Assembly (NCBI RefSeq): GCF_022570735.2 | Contig: NZ_JANCNS010000001.1 | Coordinates: 1,178,001 to 1,242,000 of the forward strand | DNA length: 64,000 bases | Reading direction: 5' to 3' | From: Christiangramia oceanisediminis | GTDB taxonomy: Bacteria; Bacteroidota; Bacteroidia; Flavobacteriales; Flavobacteriaceae | Shown: in pieces, positions 51,504-60,439 of the stretch | Layout of the letters: each line of letters starts with the position of its first letter | Numbering within the stretch: the first letter of the stretch is position 1 | Translations under genes and position numbers: made by a program | Notes under the pieces: generated by a model | What the model saw: only the letters and a program-made list of their open reading frames with translations | What the model was told of the DNA's origin: nothing | Databases searched by the model: none

Positions 51504-51713
51504 GTTTTTTCTAAAATGGTGGTGCCAATTAATATTGGTATATTTACTGTTGAAAATTTTTTATGAACCTCAAGGAGGTGCTTTTACCAGTACGCTAAGC
51601 CTGAGATTTAGGCTGTTGAAGATGAAGGAGATTCTGCACTAAGTGCCATGAATGGCAGGACAGAATGATGTTTTAAGCGTTAGGAAAGGCAGCGTCCTCA
51701 ATATATAATATAT
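51504..51713 (+). other. unexplained 210-base gap before ricT
   Basis: The gap holds several tiny ORFs (for example 11 codons plus stop at 51563-51598), an AAGGAGG at 51572 with no usual start codon after it, a short stem 51598-51602/51610-51614, and the dyad TGCCAT/ATGGCA at 51644-51657. No RNA family recognised and no clear promoter. Confidence 0.4.
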
Positions 51714-52895
51714 ATGGCTTGCAGCAGTTGCTCGACCGGGAAAGACGGTCAGCCTAAAGGATGTAAGAATAACGGAACCTGTGGAACCGACGGATGTAAT
51801 AAGCTCACCGTTTTCGATTGGCTCTCCAATATGTCGCTCCCGGGAGGCGTGGAACCCTTCGATTTTGTGGAAGTCCGCTTTAAGAACGGGCGCAAACATT
51901 TCTTCAAAAATTCTGAAAATCTTAGTTTAAGCATCGGCGATGTGGTGGCTACCGAAGCCAGTCCTGGCCATGATGTAGGGATCGTAAGTCTTACCGGCGA
52001 GCTGGTAAGGGTTCAGATGAAAAAGAAGAAAGAAGATCCCAATTCCGGAGAAATTCTCAAGATCTACAGGAAAGCTTCCCAGAAGGATATCGATGTCTGG
52101 CAGGAAGCCCGCGAGCGGGAAGATAAGATCAAACAACGTTCCCGGCAGATCGCCATACGCCTGAATCTAAGCATGAAAATTAGCGATGTGGAGTTCCAGG
52201 GAGATGCTTCCAAAGCTACTTTTTATTATACGGCAGACGATCGCGTTGATTTCCGTCAGTTGATCAAGGAATTCGCACGTGAATTCAATACGCGTATCGA
52301 GATGCGCCAGATAGGCCTCAGGCAGGAAGCTGCAAGACTTGGTGGAATTGGTTCCTGCGGAAGGGAACTTTGCTGTTCTACCTGGTTAACCGATTTCAGA
52401 TCGGTAAGTACTTCTGCTGCAAGATATCAGCAATTATCGCTGAATCCTCAAAAACTTGCCGGCCAATGCGGTAAGTTGAAGTGTTGTTTGAATTACGAAC
52501 TGGATACTTACCTCGAAGCCTTAAAATCTTTTCCGAAAACCGACGTTAAATTAAAGACCAAGAAAGGAACTGCCGTATGTCAGAAAATTGACATTTTCAA
52601 AGGTCTTCTTTGGTATGCTTATGAAGGGGAATGGATGAACTGGCACAAGCTAACGCCAGAGCAGGCCAATAAGATAATTGCGAAGAATAAAAAAGGTGAA
52701 GCTGCGGGTAGCCTGGAAGAATTTGAAGTGGAACTTCAGCTTGAAGATGATCCTAAAAAGGAATTCCATAACGCGGTAGGTGAAGATAGCTTGACTCGTT
52801 TTGATAAGCCAAAACGACAACAAAAGAAACGTAGAAACAAAAAAAGAAAAAAGCGCAAGGGAAATCCCAATGCCTCAAAGTCTAAAAATGCGTAG
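51714..52895 (+). CDS. ricT: RicT/PSP1 family protein
   Basis: A 393-residue protein of the YaaT/RicT (PSP1) family. The N-terminus is Cys-rich (CSSC...CKNNGTCGTDGC). The core has VEVRFKNGRKHFFKN, then GRELCCSTWL and GKLKCCLNYE, typical of the family, which in Bacillus joins RicA and RicF to help RNase Y act and binds iron-sulfur clusters. The C-terminal 40 residues are very basic. It overlaps gldH by 8 bases. Confidence 0.9.
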   Translation: MACSSCSTGKDGQPKGCKNNGTCGTDGCNKLTVFDWLSNMSLPGGVEPFDFVEVRFKNGRKHFFKNSENLSLSIGDVVATEASPGHDVGIVSLTGELVRVQMKKKKEDPNSGEILKIYRKASQKDIDVWQEAREREDKIKQRSRQIAIRLNLSMKISDVEFQGDASKATFYYTADDRVDFRQLIKEFAREFNTRIEMRQIGLRQEAARLGGIGSCGRELCCSTWLTDFRSVSTSAARYQQLSLNPQKLAGQCGKLKCCLNYELDTYLEALKSFPKTDVKLKTKKGTAVCQKIDIFKGLLWYAYEGEWMNWHKLTPEQANKIIAKNKKGEAAGSLEEFEVELQLEDDPKKEFHNAVGEDSLTRFDKPKRQQKKRRNKKRKKRKGNPNASKSKNA

Positions 52896-53373
52896 CGAAA
52901 TTGCTTTTTCATTTTTGGTCGCGATCCTCTTTTTGGTCACCGCCTGTGACAGGAATCGCGTTTACGATGAATACAAACCGGTAAGGGGGTGGCATCGCGA
53001 TTCAACCATCACATTCGATCTGGGGGAACTCGATTCGACCAGGACTTACAACCTGTTTTTGAATATCCGCAACAATAATGATTATAATTACAGTAACCTG
53101 TTTTTGATCACACAGATCCAGTTTCCACAGGGAAAAGTGATCTCAGATACGCTTGAATATGAAATGACCCGGCCAGATGGTGAGTGGCTCGGCACAGGTT
53201 TTGGTGATGTGAAAGAGAACAAGCTCTGGTACAAGGAAAATGTGAAATTCGATGAGCCTGGAAACTATAAGGTAAACGTAAAACAGGCGATGCGAAAGAA
53301 CGGAGAAGTTCAAGGAATTGAAGAACTTGAGGGGATCACCCATGTAGGTTTCAGAATTGAAAATAAAGAATAA
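52888..53373 (+). CDS. gldH: gliding motility lipoprotein GldH
   Basis: A 161-residue lipoprotein (signal FLVAILFLVTAC). The mature part (WHRDSTITFDLGELDSTRTYNLFLNIRNNNDYNYSNLFL and GTGFGDVKENKLWYKENVKFDEPGNYKV) matches GldH as I know it from Flavobacterium gliding genes. It is needed for gliding in F. johnsoniae, and its precise role in T9SS/gliding is unsettled. ATG 52888 is taken because it starts the signal peptide. It overlaps ricT and precedes the PBP1A gene by 17 bases. Confidence 0.88.
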   Translation: MRSEIAFSFLVAILFLVTACDRNRVYDEYKPVRGWHRDSTITFDLGELDSTRTYNLFLNIRNNNDYNYSNLFLITQIQFPQGKVISDTLEYEMTRPDGEWLGTGFGDVKENKLWYKENVKFDEPGNYKVNVKQAMRKNGEVQGIEELEGITHVGFRIENKE

Positions 53374-53390
53374 CAATAGCTTAGTAATAA

Positions 53391-55709
53391 ATGGCCCGCA
53401 CATCTAAAAAATCGAAAAAACCTGCCCGGAATTATGGCAAATACATCCGTGGTTTCTGGACCTTATTCGGAATAGGAATTCTGGCGATCGTATTCATCTT
53501 CCTGCTTGCAGGCTGGGGTGTATTTGGGAAAATGCCAACTTTTGAAGAACTGGAAAACCCTGAAACCAACCTGGCGACCGAAATCTTTTCTTCAGATGGT
53601 AAAACTTTAGGGAAATATTACAGTGAGAACAGAACTCCTGTAAAATATGAAGATCTTCCAGATCATTTGGTGCAGGCCCTGGTGGCTACCGAGGATGAGC
53701 GTTTTTATCAGCACGCGGGAATTGACGCCAAGGGAACCCTTCGTGCGGCTGTATTTTTAGGAACACGTGGTGGAGCGAGTACTATCACTCAGCAGCTTGC
53801 CAAACAGCTTTTTACAGAAAATGTTTCCAGCAGTATTTTTGAAAGGATCTTTCAGAAGATCAAGGAATGGGTGATCGCCACCCGACTGGAGCGGCAGTAT
53901 ACCAAGGAGGAGATCATCACAATGTACTTCAATAAATACGATTTCGTGTACCAGGCGGTAGGAATTCGTTCCGCTTCCAGGATCTATTTTGATAAGGAAG
54001 CCAAAGACCTGAACATACAGGAATCAGCTGTTCTGGTTGGAATGCTGAAGAATGCGGCCTTATATAATCCCGTACGTAGACCTGACCTGGTGCAGGGCAG
54101 AAGGAACCAGGTTTTTGAACAAATGAATCGAAATGGTTTTATTTCAGAAACCGAAATGGACAGCCTGAAGCAACTGCCAATGAAGATCGACTTTACACCG
54201 GAAGGGCATGACGAAGGAATGGCAACCTATTTCAGGGCCTATCTTCAGGGTTTTATGAAAGAATGGATCAGGGAAAACCCAAAGCCTGACGGAACCGAAT
54301 ACAGCCTGTATCGCGACGGCTTAAAGATCTATACCAGCATCGACTCTAAAATGCAAAATTACGCCGAAGACGCGGTTAAAAAACATATCGAGAACCTTCA
54401 AAAGGAATTTGACAGGCAAAATAAAAGCAATCCAACGGCACCATTCCGCGATGTCGATAATAGTGAAATTGCAAGTATCGTAGAGAGCGCGATGAAACGT
54501 TCAGACAGGTGGCGTGTTTTGGAACAGCAGGGAAAATCGGTTGAAGAGATTAAAAAATCCTTCACCGAAAAGACCGAAATGAGGGTCTTTAGCTGGAACG
54601 GAACCATTGATACGGTTATGACCCCAAGAGATTCCATACTTTATTATAAAGGATTTCTGCAGGCCGGGATGATGTCTATGGTGCCTCAAACAGGTGAAGT
54701 GAAAGCCTGGGTTGGAGGAACCAATTTCAAACATTTTAAATACGACCATGTTAAGCAGGGGAAAAGACAGGTTGGATCAACCTTTAAACCTTTCGTTTAC
54801 GCAACCGCGATCGACCAGTTAAAATTTTCTCCATGCGATACCCTGCCAAGGGCAAGATTTACCATGGAGGCCGGAAAACACGGTAACCAGGAAGACTGGT
54901 CGCCTAAGAATGCCGGAGATGATGGATACGAAGGAATGATATCCCTTAAAAACGCACTTGCTCAATCGGTTAATACCGTAACAGCAAGACTTATTGATAA
55001 AACTGGTCCGGAACCCGTGATCGATCTTGTTGAAAAGCTTGGTGTAGATACCAGGAATATTCCGGCGGTTCCTTCAATCGCGCTTGGAACACCCGATATT
55101 AGTCTTTTTGAGATGCTTTCGGCATTCAGCACTTTCGCGAACCAGGGCGTGTATGTAAAACCAGTGATCGTGAACAGGATCGAAGATAAGAATGGAACTG
55201 TTCTTTACCAGCATGTTCCGGAAACAAGGGATGTGTTAAGTAAAGAAGCAGCTTATGTAACGGTAAACCTGTTAGAAGGTGTTACCCAGTCTGGATCTGG
55301 AGTTCGACTGCGTGGAACCTATGCTAAAGATCGTATCGATTATAAAAGAGCCGTGACGGGTTATCCGTATGATTTCGATCGTAGTATTCCTATTGCTGGA
55401 AAAACAGGTACCACCCAGAATCAAAGTGATGGCTGGTTTATAGGGATGGTTCCAGACCTCGCCACAGGTGTTTGGGTAGGTGCCGAAGACCGTTCAGTAC
55501 ATTTTCCGAATATCACCTATGGTCAGGGAGCTACTATGGCTCTTCCAATCTGGGGAATGTATATGAAGGACGTGTATAACGATAAGGACCTGAAGGTCTC
55601 TAAAGAGCCTTTTGAACGCCCTGAAAATCTTAGTATCGAGGTGAATTGCGACGAATACAAGGTAAACGGCGATACCAACAATTCGGTTCCTGACGAACTG
55701 GATTTCTAG
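53391..55709 (+). CDS. mrcA: penicillin-binding protein 1A (bifunctional transglycosylase/transpeptidase)
   Basis: A 772-residue class A PBP that makes glycan strands and cross-links them outside the inner membrane. A cytoplasmic basic start, one transmembrane helix (about 18-42), a GT51 transglycosylase domain with EDERFYQHAGID and STITQQLAKQLF, then a transpeptidase domain with GSTFKPFVYA (SxxK), SVNT (SxN) and KTGTTQNQSDGW (KTG). It is downstream of gldH in the same direction. A weak hairpin follows. Confidence 0.95.
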   Translation: MARTSKKSKKPARNYGKYIRGFWTLFGIGILAIVFIFLLAGWGVFGKMPTFEELENPETNLATEIFSSDGKTLGKYYSENRTPVKYEDLPDHLVQALVATEDERFYQHAGIDAKGTLRAAVFLGTRGGASTITQQLAKQLFTENVSSSIFERIFQKIKEWVIATRLERQYTKEEIITMYFNKYDFVYQAVGIRSASRIYFDKEAKDLNIQESAVLVGMLKNAALYNPVRRPDLVQGRRNQVFEQMNRNGFISETEMDSLKQLPMKIDFTPEGHDEGMATYFRAYLQGFMKEWIRENPKPDGTEYSLYRDGLKIYTSIDSKMQNYAEDAVKKHIENLQKEFDRQNKSNPTAPFRDVDNSEIASIVESAMKRSDRWRVLEQQGKSVEEIKKSFTEKTEMRVFSWNGTIDTVMTPRDSILYYKGFLQAGMMSMVPQTGEVKAWVGGTNFKHFKYDHVKQGKRQVGSTFKPFVYATAIDQLKFSPCDTLPRARFTMEAGKHGNQEDWSPKNAGDDGYEGMISLKNALAQSVNTVTARLIDKTGPEPVIDLVEKLGVDTRNIPAVPSIALGTPDISLFEMLSAFSTFANQGVYVKPVIVNRIEDKNGTVLYQHVPETRDVLSKEAAYVTVNLLEGVTQSGSGVRLRGTYAKDRIDYKRAVTGYPYDFDRSIPIAGKTGTTQNQSDGWFIGMVPDLATGVWVGAEDRSVHFPNITYGQGATMALPIWGMYMKDVYNDKDLKVSKEPFERPENLSIEVNCDEYKVNGDTNNSVPDELDF

Positions 55710-55755
55710 CTACTTTTCAAAAACATTTTTTAGAATTCATATTTAAACAGGATGT

Positions 55756-55775
55756 CTCCCAATTATCATTGGGAG
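55756..55775 (+). terminator. hairpin after the PBP1A gene
   Basis: CTCCCAAT / ATTGGGAG with a TATC loop. Only a loose T-rich stretch follows, so termination is likely but not assured. Confidence 0.5.
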
Positions 55776-55817
55776 CACTTGTTTATTTTCGTATTTTTCG
55801 GAATAAAATTTTAAAAA

Positions 55818-56516
55818 ATGATCATTAAAACCGTTAAAAATGTGCAGGAAGCTCTGGAAGGCGTAAAGGACGGAATGACCTTTATGCTCGGTGGATTCGG
55901 CTTATGCGGAATCCCGGAGAATGCCATATCAGAGCTGGTACGACTTGATGTAAAGAAATTAACCTGTATTTCTAATAATGCCGGGGTAGATGATTTCGGG
56001 CTCGGGCAGCTACTTCACAAAAAACAGATCGACAAAATGGTATCTTCCTATGTGGGAGAAAATGCCATTTTTGAAAAGCAAATGCTCAGCGGCGAACTGG
56101 AAGTGGAGCTTATTCCGCAGGGAACGCTTGCAGCCCGTTGCCAGGCCGCTCAACAGGGTTTTCCGGCTATCTATACTCCTGCCGGCTATGGAACCGAAGT
56201 AGCCCAGGATAAGGAAACCCGTGAATTCGATGGCAAAATGTACGTGCTGGAAGAAGCCTTTAAAGCCGATTTCGCATTCGTAAAAGCCTGGAAAGGGGAC
56301 AAGGCAGGAAACCTTATTTTCAAGGGAACTGCCAGAAATTTCAATCCGTGTATGTGTGGTTCAGCAAAAATAACAGTTGCTGAAGTTGAAGAACTCGTTG
56401 AGCCAGGTGAACTGGATCCAAACCAGATCCATATCCCCGGAATTTTCGTTCAGCGAATCTTCGAAGGCAAGAATTACGAAAAAAGGATCGAGCAACGCAC
56501 TGTTCGGACTAAATAA
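55818..56516 (+). CDS. scoA: 3-oxoacid CoA-transferase subunit A
   Basis: A 232-residue subunit of the succinyl-CoA:acetoacetate CoA-transferase type. It begins [35 protein letters not shown], with [13 protein letters not shown] and [10 protein letters not shown] later. With subunit B it moves CoA between succinate and acetoacetate in ketone-body or leucine use. Its partner gene lies 428 bases on, separated by the four-helix-bundle cassette that begins right at its stop codon. Confidence 0.93.
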   Translation: MIIKTVKNVQEALEGVKDGMTFMLGGFGLCGIPENAISELVRLDVKKLTCISNNAGVDDFGLGQLLHKKQIDKMVSSYVGENAIFEKQMLSGELEVELIPQGTLAARCQAAQQGFPAIYTPAGYGTEVAQDKETREFDGKMYVLEEAFKADFAFVKAWKGDKAGNLIFKGTARNFNPCMCGSAKITVAEVEELVEPGELDPNQIHIPGIFVQRIFEGKNYEKRIEQRTVRTK

Positions 56517-56928
56517 ATTTGAAAATTAACCAATTTGAAAATTCTAATGTGAGAGATGATAAACAGAATATAATAGTGAGTAAAACTTTCGATTTTTCGC
56601 TAGAGATTATTCTGTTTACTGAAGTTCTGCGTAATGAAAGAAAATTTGAGCTTGCTTCACAATTATTCCGAAGCGGAACATCAATTGGAGCAAATGTGAA
56701 GGAAGCTCAGAATGCCGAGAGTAAGGCTGATTTTATTCATAAATTCAAAATAGCTGCCAAGGAAGCAGATGAAACAATTTACTGGTTAGAGCTATGTTCG
56801 AAATCTGAAGTTCTTCCAAATCCAACTACAGGGCTTTTGGATAAAGCTAATGAGATCATGAAAATTCTTTCGAAGATAATCAGCTCTGCCAAGAAAAGCA
56901 GATTCTCAAATTAGCCAATTTTCAAATT
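56516..56928. mobile_element. putative inverted-repeat-bounded cassette carrying a four-helix-bundle gene
   Basis: The 29 bases at 56516-56544 and the 28 bases at 56901-56928 are inverted repeats of each other (both contain AATTTGAAAATT, then AATTTGA), about 23 of 28 positions matching. They flank one small gene and sit between scoA and scoB, which are normally adjacent. No transposase is present, so movement would need help in trans. The mobile nature is inferred. Confidence 0.6.
56549..56914 (+). CDS. four helix bundle protein (23S rRNA intervening-sequence family)
   Basis: A 121-residue helical protein. Family marks are [20 protein letters not shown], then [50 protein letters not shown]. 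The family was first seen in rRNA intervening sequences, and its biochemical role is unknown. GTG at 56549 is the likely start; TTG at 56519 would lie in the left inverted repeat. The stop falls in the right repeat. It separates scoA from scoB. Confidence 0.85.
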   Translation: MRDDKQNIIVSKTFDFSLEIILFTEVLRNERKFELASQLFRSGTSIGANVKEAQNAESKADFIHKFKIAAKEADETIYWLELCSKSEVLPNPTTGLLDKANEIMKILSKIISSAKKSRFSN

Positions 56929-56943
56929 AAAAAATTAAGACAA

Positions 56944-57597
56944 ATGCTTGATAAAAACGGAATAGCACAGCGAATAGCCAAGGAAGTTAAAGATGGTTAT
57001 TATGTGAATCTGGGAATTGGTATTCCTACTCTGGTGGCCAATTTTGTTAGAGACGATATACAGGTGGAATTCCAGAGTGAAAATGGGATTCTGGGAATGG
57101 GACCATTTCCGATTGAAGGCGAAGAAGACGCCGATTTGATCAATGCCGGAAAACAAACGATTACTGCTTTGCCTGGAGCTAGTTTCTTTGATTCCGCGAC
57201 CAGTTTTGGAATGATCAGGGGGCAGCATGTAGACCTAACTATCCTGGGAGCGATGGAAGTTGCCGAGAATGGAGATATCGCTAACTGGAAGATCCCTGGT
57301 AAAATGGTAAAGGGAATGGGAGGCGCCATGGACCTGGTGGCTTCTGCTGAAAATATCATCGTAGCCATGATGCATACCAATAAAGCGGGTGAGTCGAAAT
57401 TACTAAGAAGATGTACCCTGCCTTTAACGGGTGTTGGTTGCGTTACCAAGATCGTAACTAACCTCGCGGTGCTGGAAGTCACTGAAAATGGCTTTAAACT
57501 GCTTGAAAGAGCTCCTGGAGTAAGTGTGGAGGAGATCAAGAAAGCGACAGAGGGGAGTCTGGTTGTGGAAGGTGATATTCCAGAAATGAAATTATAA
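56944..57597 (+). CDS. scoB: 3-oxoacid CoA-transferase subunit B
   Basis: A 217-residue subunit. [18 protein letters not shown] opens it, and the [10 protein letters not shown] motif holds the catalytic Glu that forms the CoA thioester. [27 protein letters not shown] follows. It forms the active enzyme with ScoA, encoded upstream of the inserted four-helix-bundle gene. Confidence 0.94.
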   Translation: MLDKNGIAQRIAKEVKDGYYVNLGIGIPTLVANFVRDDIQVEFQSENGILGMGPFPIEGEEDADLINAGKQTITALPGASFFDSATSFGMIRGQHVDLTILGAMEVAENGDIANWKIPGKMVKGMGGAMDLVASAENIIVAMMHTNKAGESKLLRRCTLPLTGVGCVTKIVTNLAVLEVTENGFKLLERAPGVSVEEIKKATEGSLVVEGDIPEMKL

Positions 57598-57600
57598 AAA

Positions 57601-57630
57601 AGAACTGCCGGGATTTCCCGGCAGTTTTAT
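57601..57630 (+). terminator. Rho-independent terminator of scoAB
   Basis: AACTGCCGGG (57603-57612) / CCCGGCAGTT (57617-57626) with an ATTT loop and T-rich sequence after it. Confidence 0.9.
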
Positions 57631-57638
57631 TTTCTTTT

Positions 57639-57998
57639 TTACGCCACCGAGGTGGAGTTTTCTTCTATATCCACCAGGAAATCTATGGCTTCATCCTGTG
57701 AGATCAATTGTCCCCTGGAGTTAGCCTGGGAGAAATATCCATACCAGCCGGCTTTTTTCAGATTTTTTTCAAGTAATTCAACCTCGCTTATTGAAGGCAT
57801 TTTCCAAACCGTCATATACCTGTAGTCACTTCGGTAGGGAGTGTGCTCGTCATTTCTTGCCCACCCCAGGTTTACTACACCACTGGCTTTCATATTACTG
57901 ATCCTGGACTTCATATCATCCATTAGCTTTTTTCGTTCCTCATGGCTTAATTTCATCCATTTTGTAGTAACATTCCACATTTCGATATAGAGATACAT
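57639..57998 (-). CDS. small conserved protein (DUF6616-like)
   Basis: A 119-residue soluble protein starting MYLYIEMWNVTTKWMKLSHEERKKLMDD. It looks like a small ferredoxin-like (dimeric alpha-beta barrel type) fold, with WKMPSISEVELLEKNLKKAGWYGYF in the second half. I recall the family as DUF6616. No catalytic residues can be named. It is separated from its neighbours, convergent with scoB, and no promoter was identified. Confidence 0.65.
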   Translation of the reverse strand: MYLYIEMWNVTTKWMKLSHEERKKLMDDMKSRISNMKASGVVNLGWARNDEHTPYRSDYRYMTVWKMPSISEVELLEKNLKKAGWYGYFSQANSRGQLISQDEAIDFLVDIEENSTSVA

Positions 57999-58091
57999 AA
58001 CACGTGATTTTTATTGGTTCTCTCTAATTTAATCATTTCAAATCCCTAATACCAAGTTATGAGCGCTGAATAACAGTATTTTAAGAATAAT

Positions 58092-58805
58092 TTAAACCGA
58101 AGTGATCTCATTCCCATCCAGAAGCGGCTCCTGTCTTAATCGAAGGATGACCTGGGCTATCGCCAGGACATCTCTTTCGCAATATTCCACGATCCGGTCC
58201 AGTTCACCGTTCTCATAATAGACCTCTCGAACCATAGAACCATCAATATCTTCTTTAGGCGACGGAATATTGAGTACGTGGGTAAGTAGTTTTAGTGAAG
58301 TATAGTGCTTATAATCGCCAAATTTCCATAGCTCCAGGGTATCCAGGTGAGGCACCTCCCAGGGTTTCTTTCCAAAGAGGTTTAGCTTGGCGGGCAACCT
58401 TAAGTTGTGGATGATCATTCGGCGGGCGATATACGGAAAATCGAATTCCTTGCCGTTATGGGCGCAAAGCAGGTGATAAGGCTGGAAAAAGTGCTCTTCC
58501 AGCAAGGCATTGAATTCTTTTAATAAGTTTGGTTCATCTCCCTTAAAACTCGTTATCCTGAAGCTCCTACTACCATTTCTGAAGCTGAAAAAACCAACCG
58601 AGATACAGATGATCTTTCCAAATTCGCTCCAGATACCGGCACGTTCGTAAAATTCTTCAGCGGTAATTTCCTCTTTTCTCTGGTATTTGGACTTTTCCTC
58701 CCATAGCTGTTTTTTCTCATCGCTGAGTTCGGAATAGGAATGATATTCGGGTACCGTTTCTATGTCGAGAAACAGGACATTCTCAAGATTAATTTTGTGA
58801 AGCAT
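58092..58805 (-). CDS. DEDD-family 3'-5' exonuclease
   Basis: A 237-residue ribonuclease-H-like exonuclease of the PolB proofreading type. Exo I is LFLDIETVPEY, Exo II is AHNGKEFDFPYIARR, and Exo III is IVEYCERDVLA (DEDDy). It should degrade single-stranded DNA or RNA from the 3' end. It overlaps the serine hydrolase gene upstream by 17 bases. Confidence 0.87.
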   Translation of the reverse strand: MLHKINLENVLFLDIETVPEYHSYSELSDEKKQLWEEKSKYQRKEEITAEEFYERAGIWSEFGKIICISVGFFSFRNGSRSFRITSFKGDEPNLLKEFNALLEEHFFQPYHLLCAHNGKEFDFPYIARRMIIHNLRLPAKLNLFGKKPWEVPHLDTLELWKFGDYKHYTSLKLLTHVLNIPSPKEDIDGSMVREVYYENGELDRIVEYCERDVLAIAQVILRLRQEPLLDGNEITSV

Positions 58806-59946
58806 TGTTATTTAGCATGTTATAAGCTTCATCAATATACATATAAAAGTCCTTGTAATGTTTATCGCCTTCTGGTTTTTCCAGTTTTTGCCTGCCAAGT
58901 CTTACGATTATGAGATCGTCTTCGGGGATCATTATAACGTACTGGCCTAAAATCCCCCTCATGTAGACGATTTTCTTATTTCGATAATCGCTTAACCAGA
59001 AGCCATATCCATAATACGGAGCATCTTCAAATCTTGGTTGGGAAGCCAATGCCACATAAGCTGAATCGAGCAACTGCTTGTTGTTCCATTCACCATAGTT
59101 GGAAAACAATTTGCCAAATTTGGCAAAGTTCCGGGCATTGCTGGAGATACAGCAGTAAGCCTTTTCCATGTCATTTTCCTGGCTGTCTACCTGCCATAAG
59201 GCATCGTCGTTCATACCTAACGGCTTCCAGAAACTCTCACTTAGATACTCGCTAAGGCTTCTGCCGGTAGCCTTTTCAATGACCATCCCCAGTAATTGCG
59301 TATTCCCGCTAAGGTATTTGAATTCCTGTCCCGGTTCCTCAACCACCTCAAGCTCCAGCACCTGTTCTCTAATGTCCTCTCCAAAATAAGCTCTTGCAGT
59401 GGAAGCGAATGGGTTAAAATAATTTTCGTCCCAGTTAAGACCAGAAGCCATCGAAGCAAGATCTCCAACACTGAGTTCGGGATCAAATTTTGGAAAAAAA
59501 TCGGCTACAGGCTGATTTATATTTTCGATATATCCGTCCTGAATCGCTTTGAACATAAGAGCAGAAACTATGCTTTTTGCCATCGAGAACGAATTCGTTT
59601 TTGATTTTGAACCATACTCGCCATAATAGTTTTCGAACCAGATACTGTCATTTTTAATGATCAGGAAAGCTGCGGTTTCCAGTTCCTGGTTTAGGCTGTC
59701 TAATGTTCGAGTAGACTTCGTTTTATTGTAATTCCCGTGCAATGGCCATTCCTGTATGGAGTCTGCATTCGAAATAAAATTGTTTTCGAAATAGGGGTGA
59801 TCATCGATGAAGGCGGTTTTATGGCCTGTAAAATAAGTGGTGCGAATGGCTTTGAAAATATACCCGTAACCAAGTATATAAAGGATCAGGGAGCTAAAAA
59901 GAAGAAAAACTGAAAAAAGGAGTAAGAAATTGACAAGTTTTTTCAT
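58789..59946 (-). CDS. class C beta-lactamase-like serine hydrolase
   Basis: A 385-residue protein with an N-terminal transmembrane helix (about 8-30), then a serine hydrolase domain with FSMAKSIVSAL (SxxK; Ser nucleophile, about 123-133), YLSGNTQLLG (YxN) and a third box without the clear K/H-T-G. The family covers beta-lactamases, DD-peptidases and esterases, so a penicillin-binding or esterase role is possible. It overlaps the exonuclease gene by 17 bases. Confidence 0.87.
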   Translation of the reverse strand: MKKLVNFLLLFSVFLLFSSLILYILGYGYIFKAIRTTYFTGHKTAFIDDHPYFENNFISNADSIQEWPLHGNYNKTKSTRTLDSLNQELETAAFLIIKNDSIWFENYYGEYGSKSKTNSFSMAKSIVSALMFKAIQDGYIENINQPVADFFPKFDPELSVGDLASMASGLNWDENYFNPFASTARAYFGEDIREQVLELEVVEEPGQEFKYLSGNTQLLGMVIEKATGRSLSEYLSESFWKPLGMNDDALWQVDSQENDMEKAYCCISSNARNFAKFGKLFSNYGEWNNKQLLDSAYVALASQPRFEDAPYYGYGFWLSDYRNKKIVYMRGILGQYVIMIPEDDLIIVRLGRQKLEKPEGDKHYKDFYMYIDEAYNMLNNNASQN

Positions 59947-59965
59947 AGAATCAATTTAATGATTT

Positions 59966-60439
59966 TTAGAATAAACGTTGTTGGATTGGCGGGTTTTCAT
60001 GTTCCAGCAGCCATTTTTTGCGATGCAGTCCGCCGGCGTAACCAGTAAGTGATCCATCGCTGCCAATGACCCGGTGGCATGGAACAAGGATCCATAAGGG
60101 ATTTTTTCCGTTGGCAGAGGCGACGGCCCGAATAGCTTTTTCATCACCTAATTTTCTTGAGAGTTCTAGATACGAAGTCGTGTGGCCAAAAGGGATATTG
60201 ATTAGTTCTTTCCAGACCTTTTTCTGGAATTCAGTGCCTTGAGGGTTCAATTTGAGATCGAATTTTTCGCGCTTCCCGTTGAAATATTCTGAAACCTGTT
60301 CAGCAGCCGATTGTAATTCGGAAGGGATTTCTTTATCGAATTCTTCTTTGTCGTCCAGGATACTGAAATACGAAAGGCCATTTTCATCACCTGCAAGTTC
60401 GGCAATTCCCAGCGGGGTTTTAATTCTCGCTTTCTTCAT
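59966..60439 (-). CDS. ogt: methylated-DNA--protein-cysteine methyltransferase
   Basis: A 157-residue suicide repair enzyme removing methyl groups from O6-methylguanine. The active-site Cys is in LVPCHRVIG, with the helix-turn-helix FQKKVWKELINIPFGHTTSYLELSRKLGDEKAIRAVASANGKNP before it. It overlaps the CNNM/CBS gene by 20 bases. Confidence 0.95.
   Translation of the reverse strand: MKKARIKTPLGIAELAGDENGLSYFSILDDKEEFDKEIPSELQSAAEQVSEYFNGKREKFDLKLNPQGTEFQKKVWKELINIPFGHTTSYLELSRKLGDEKAIRAVASANGKNPLWILVPCHRVIGSDGSLTGYAGGLHRKKWLLEHENPPIQQRLF

Noticed and set aside
57000-57539. Minus-strand ORF of 179 codons within scoB
   Set aside because: It is a shadow of scoB with no motif, start signal or promoter.
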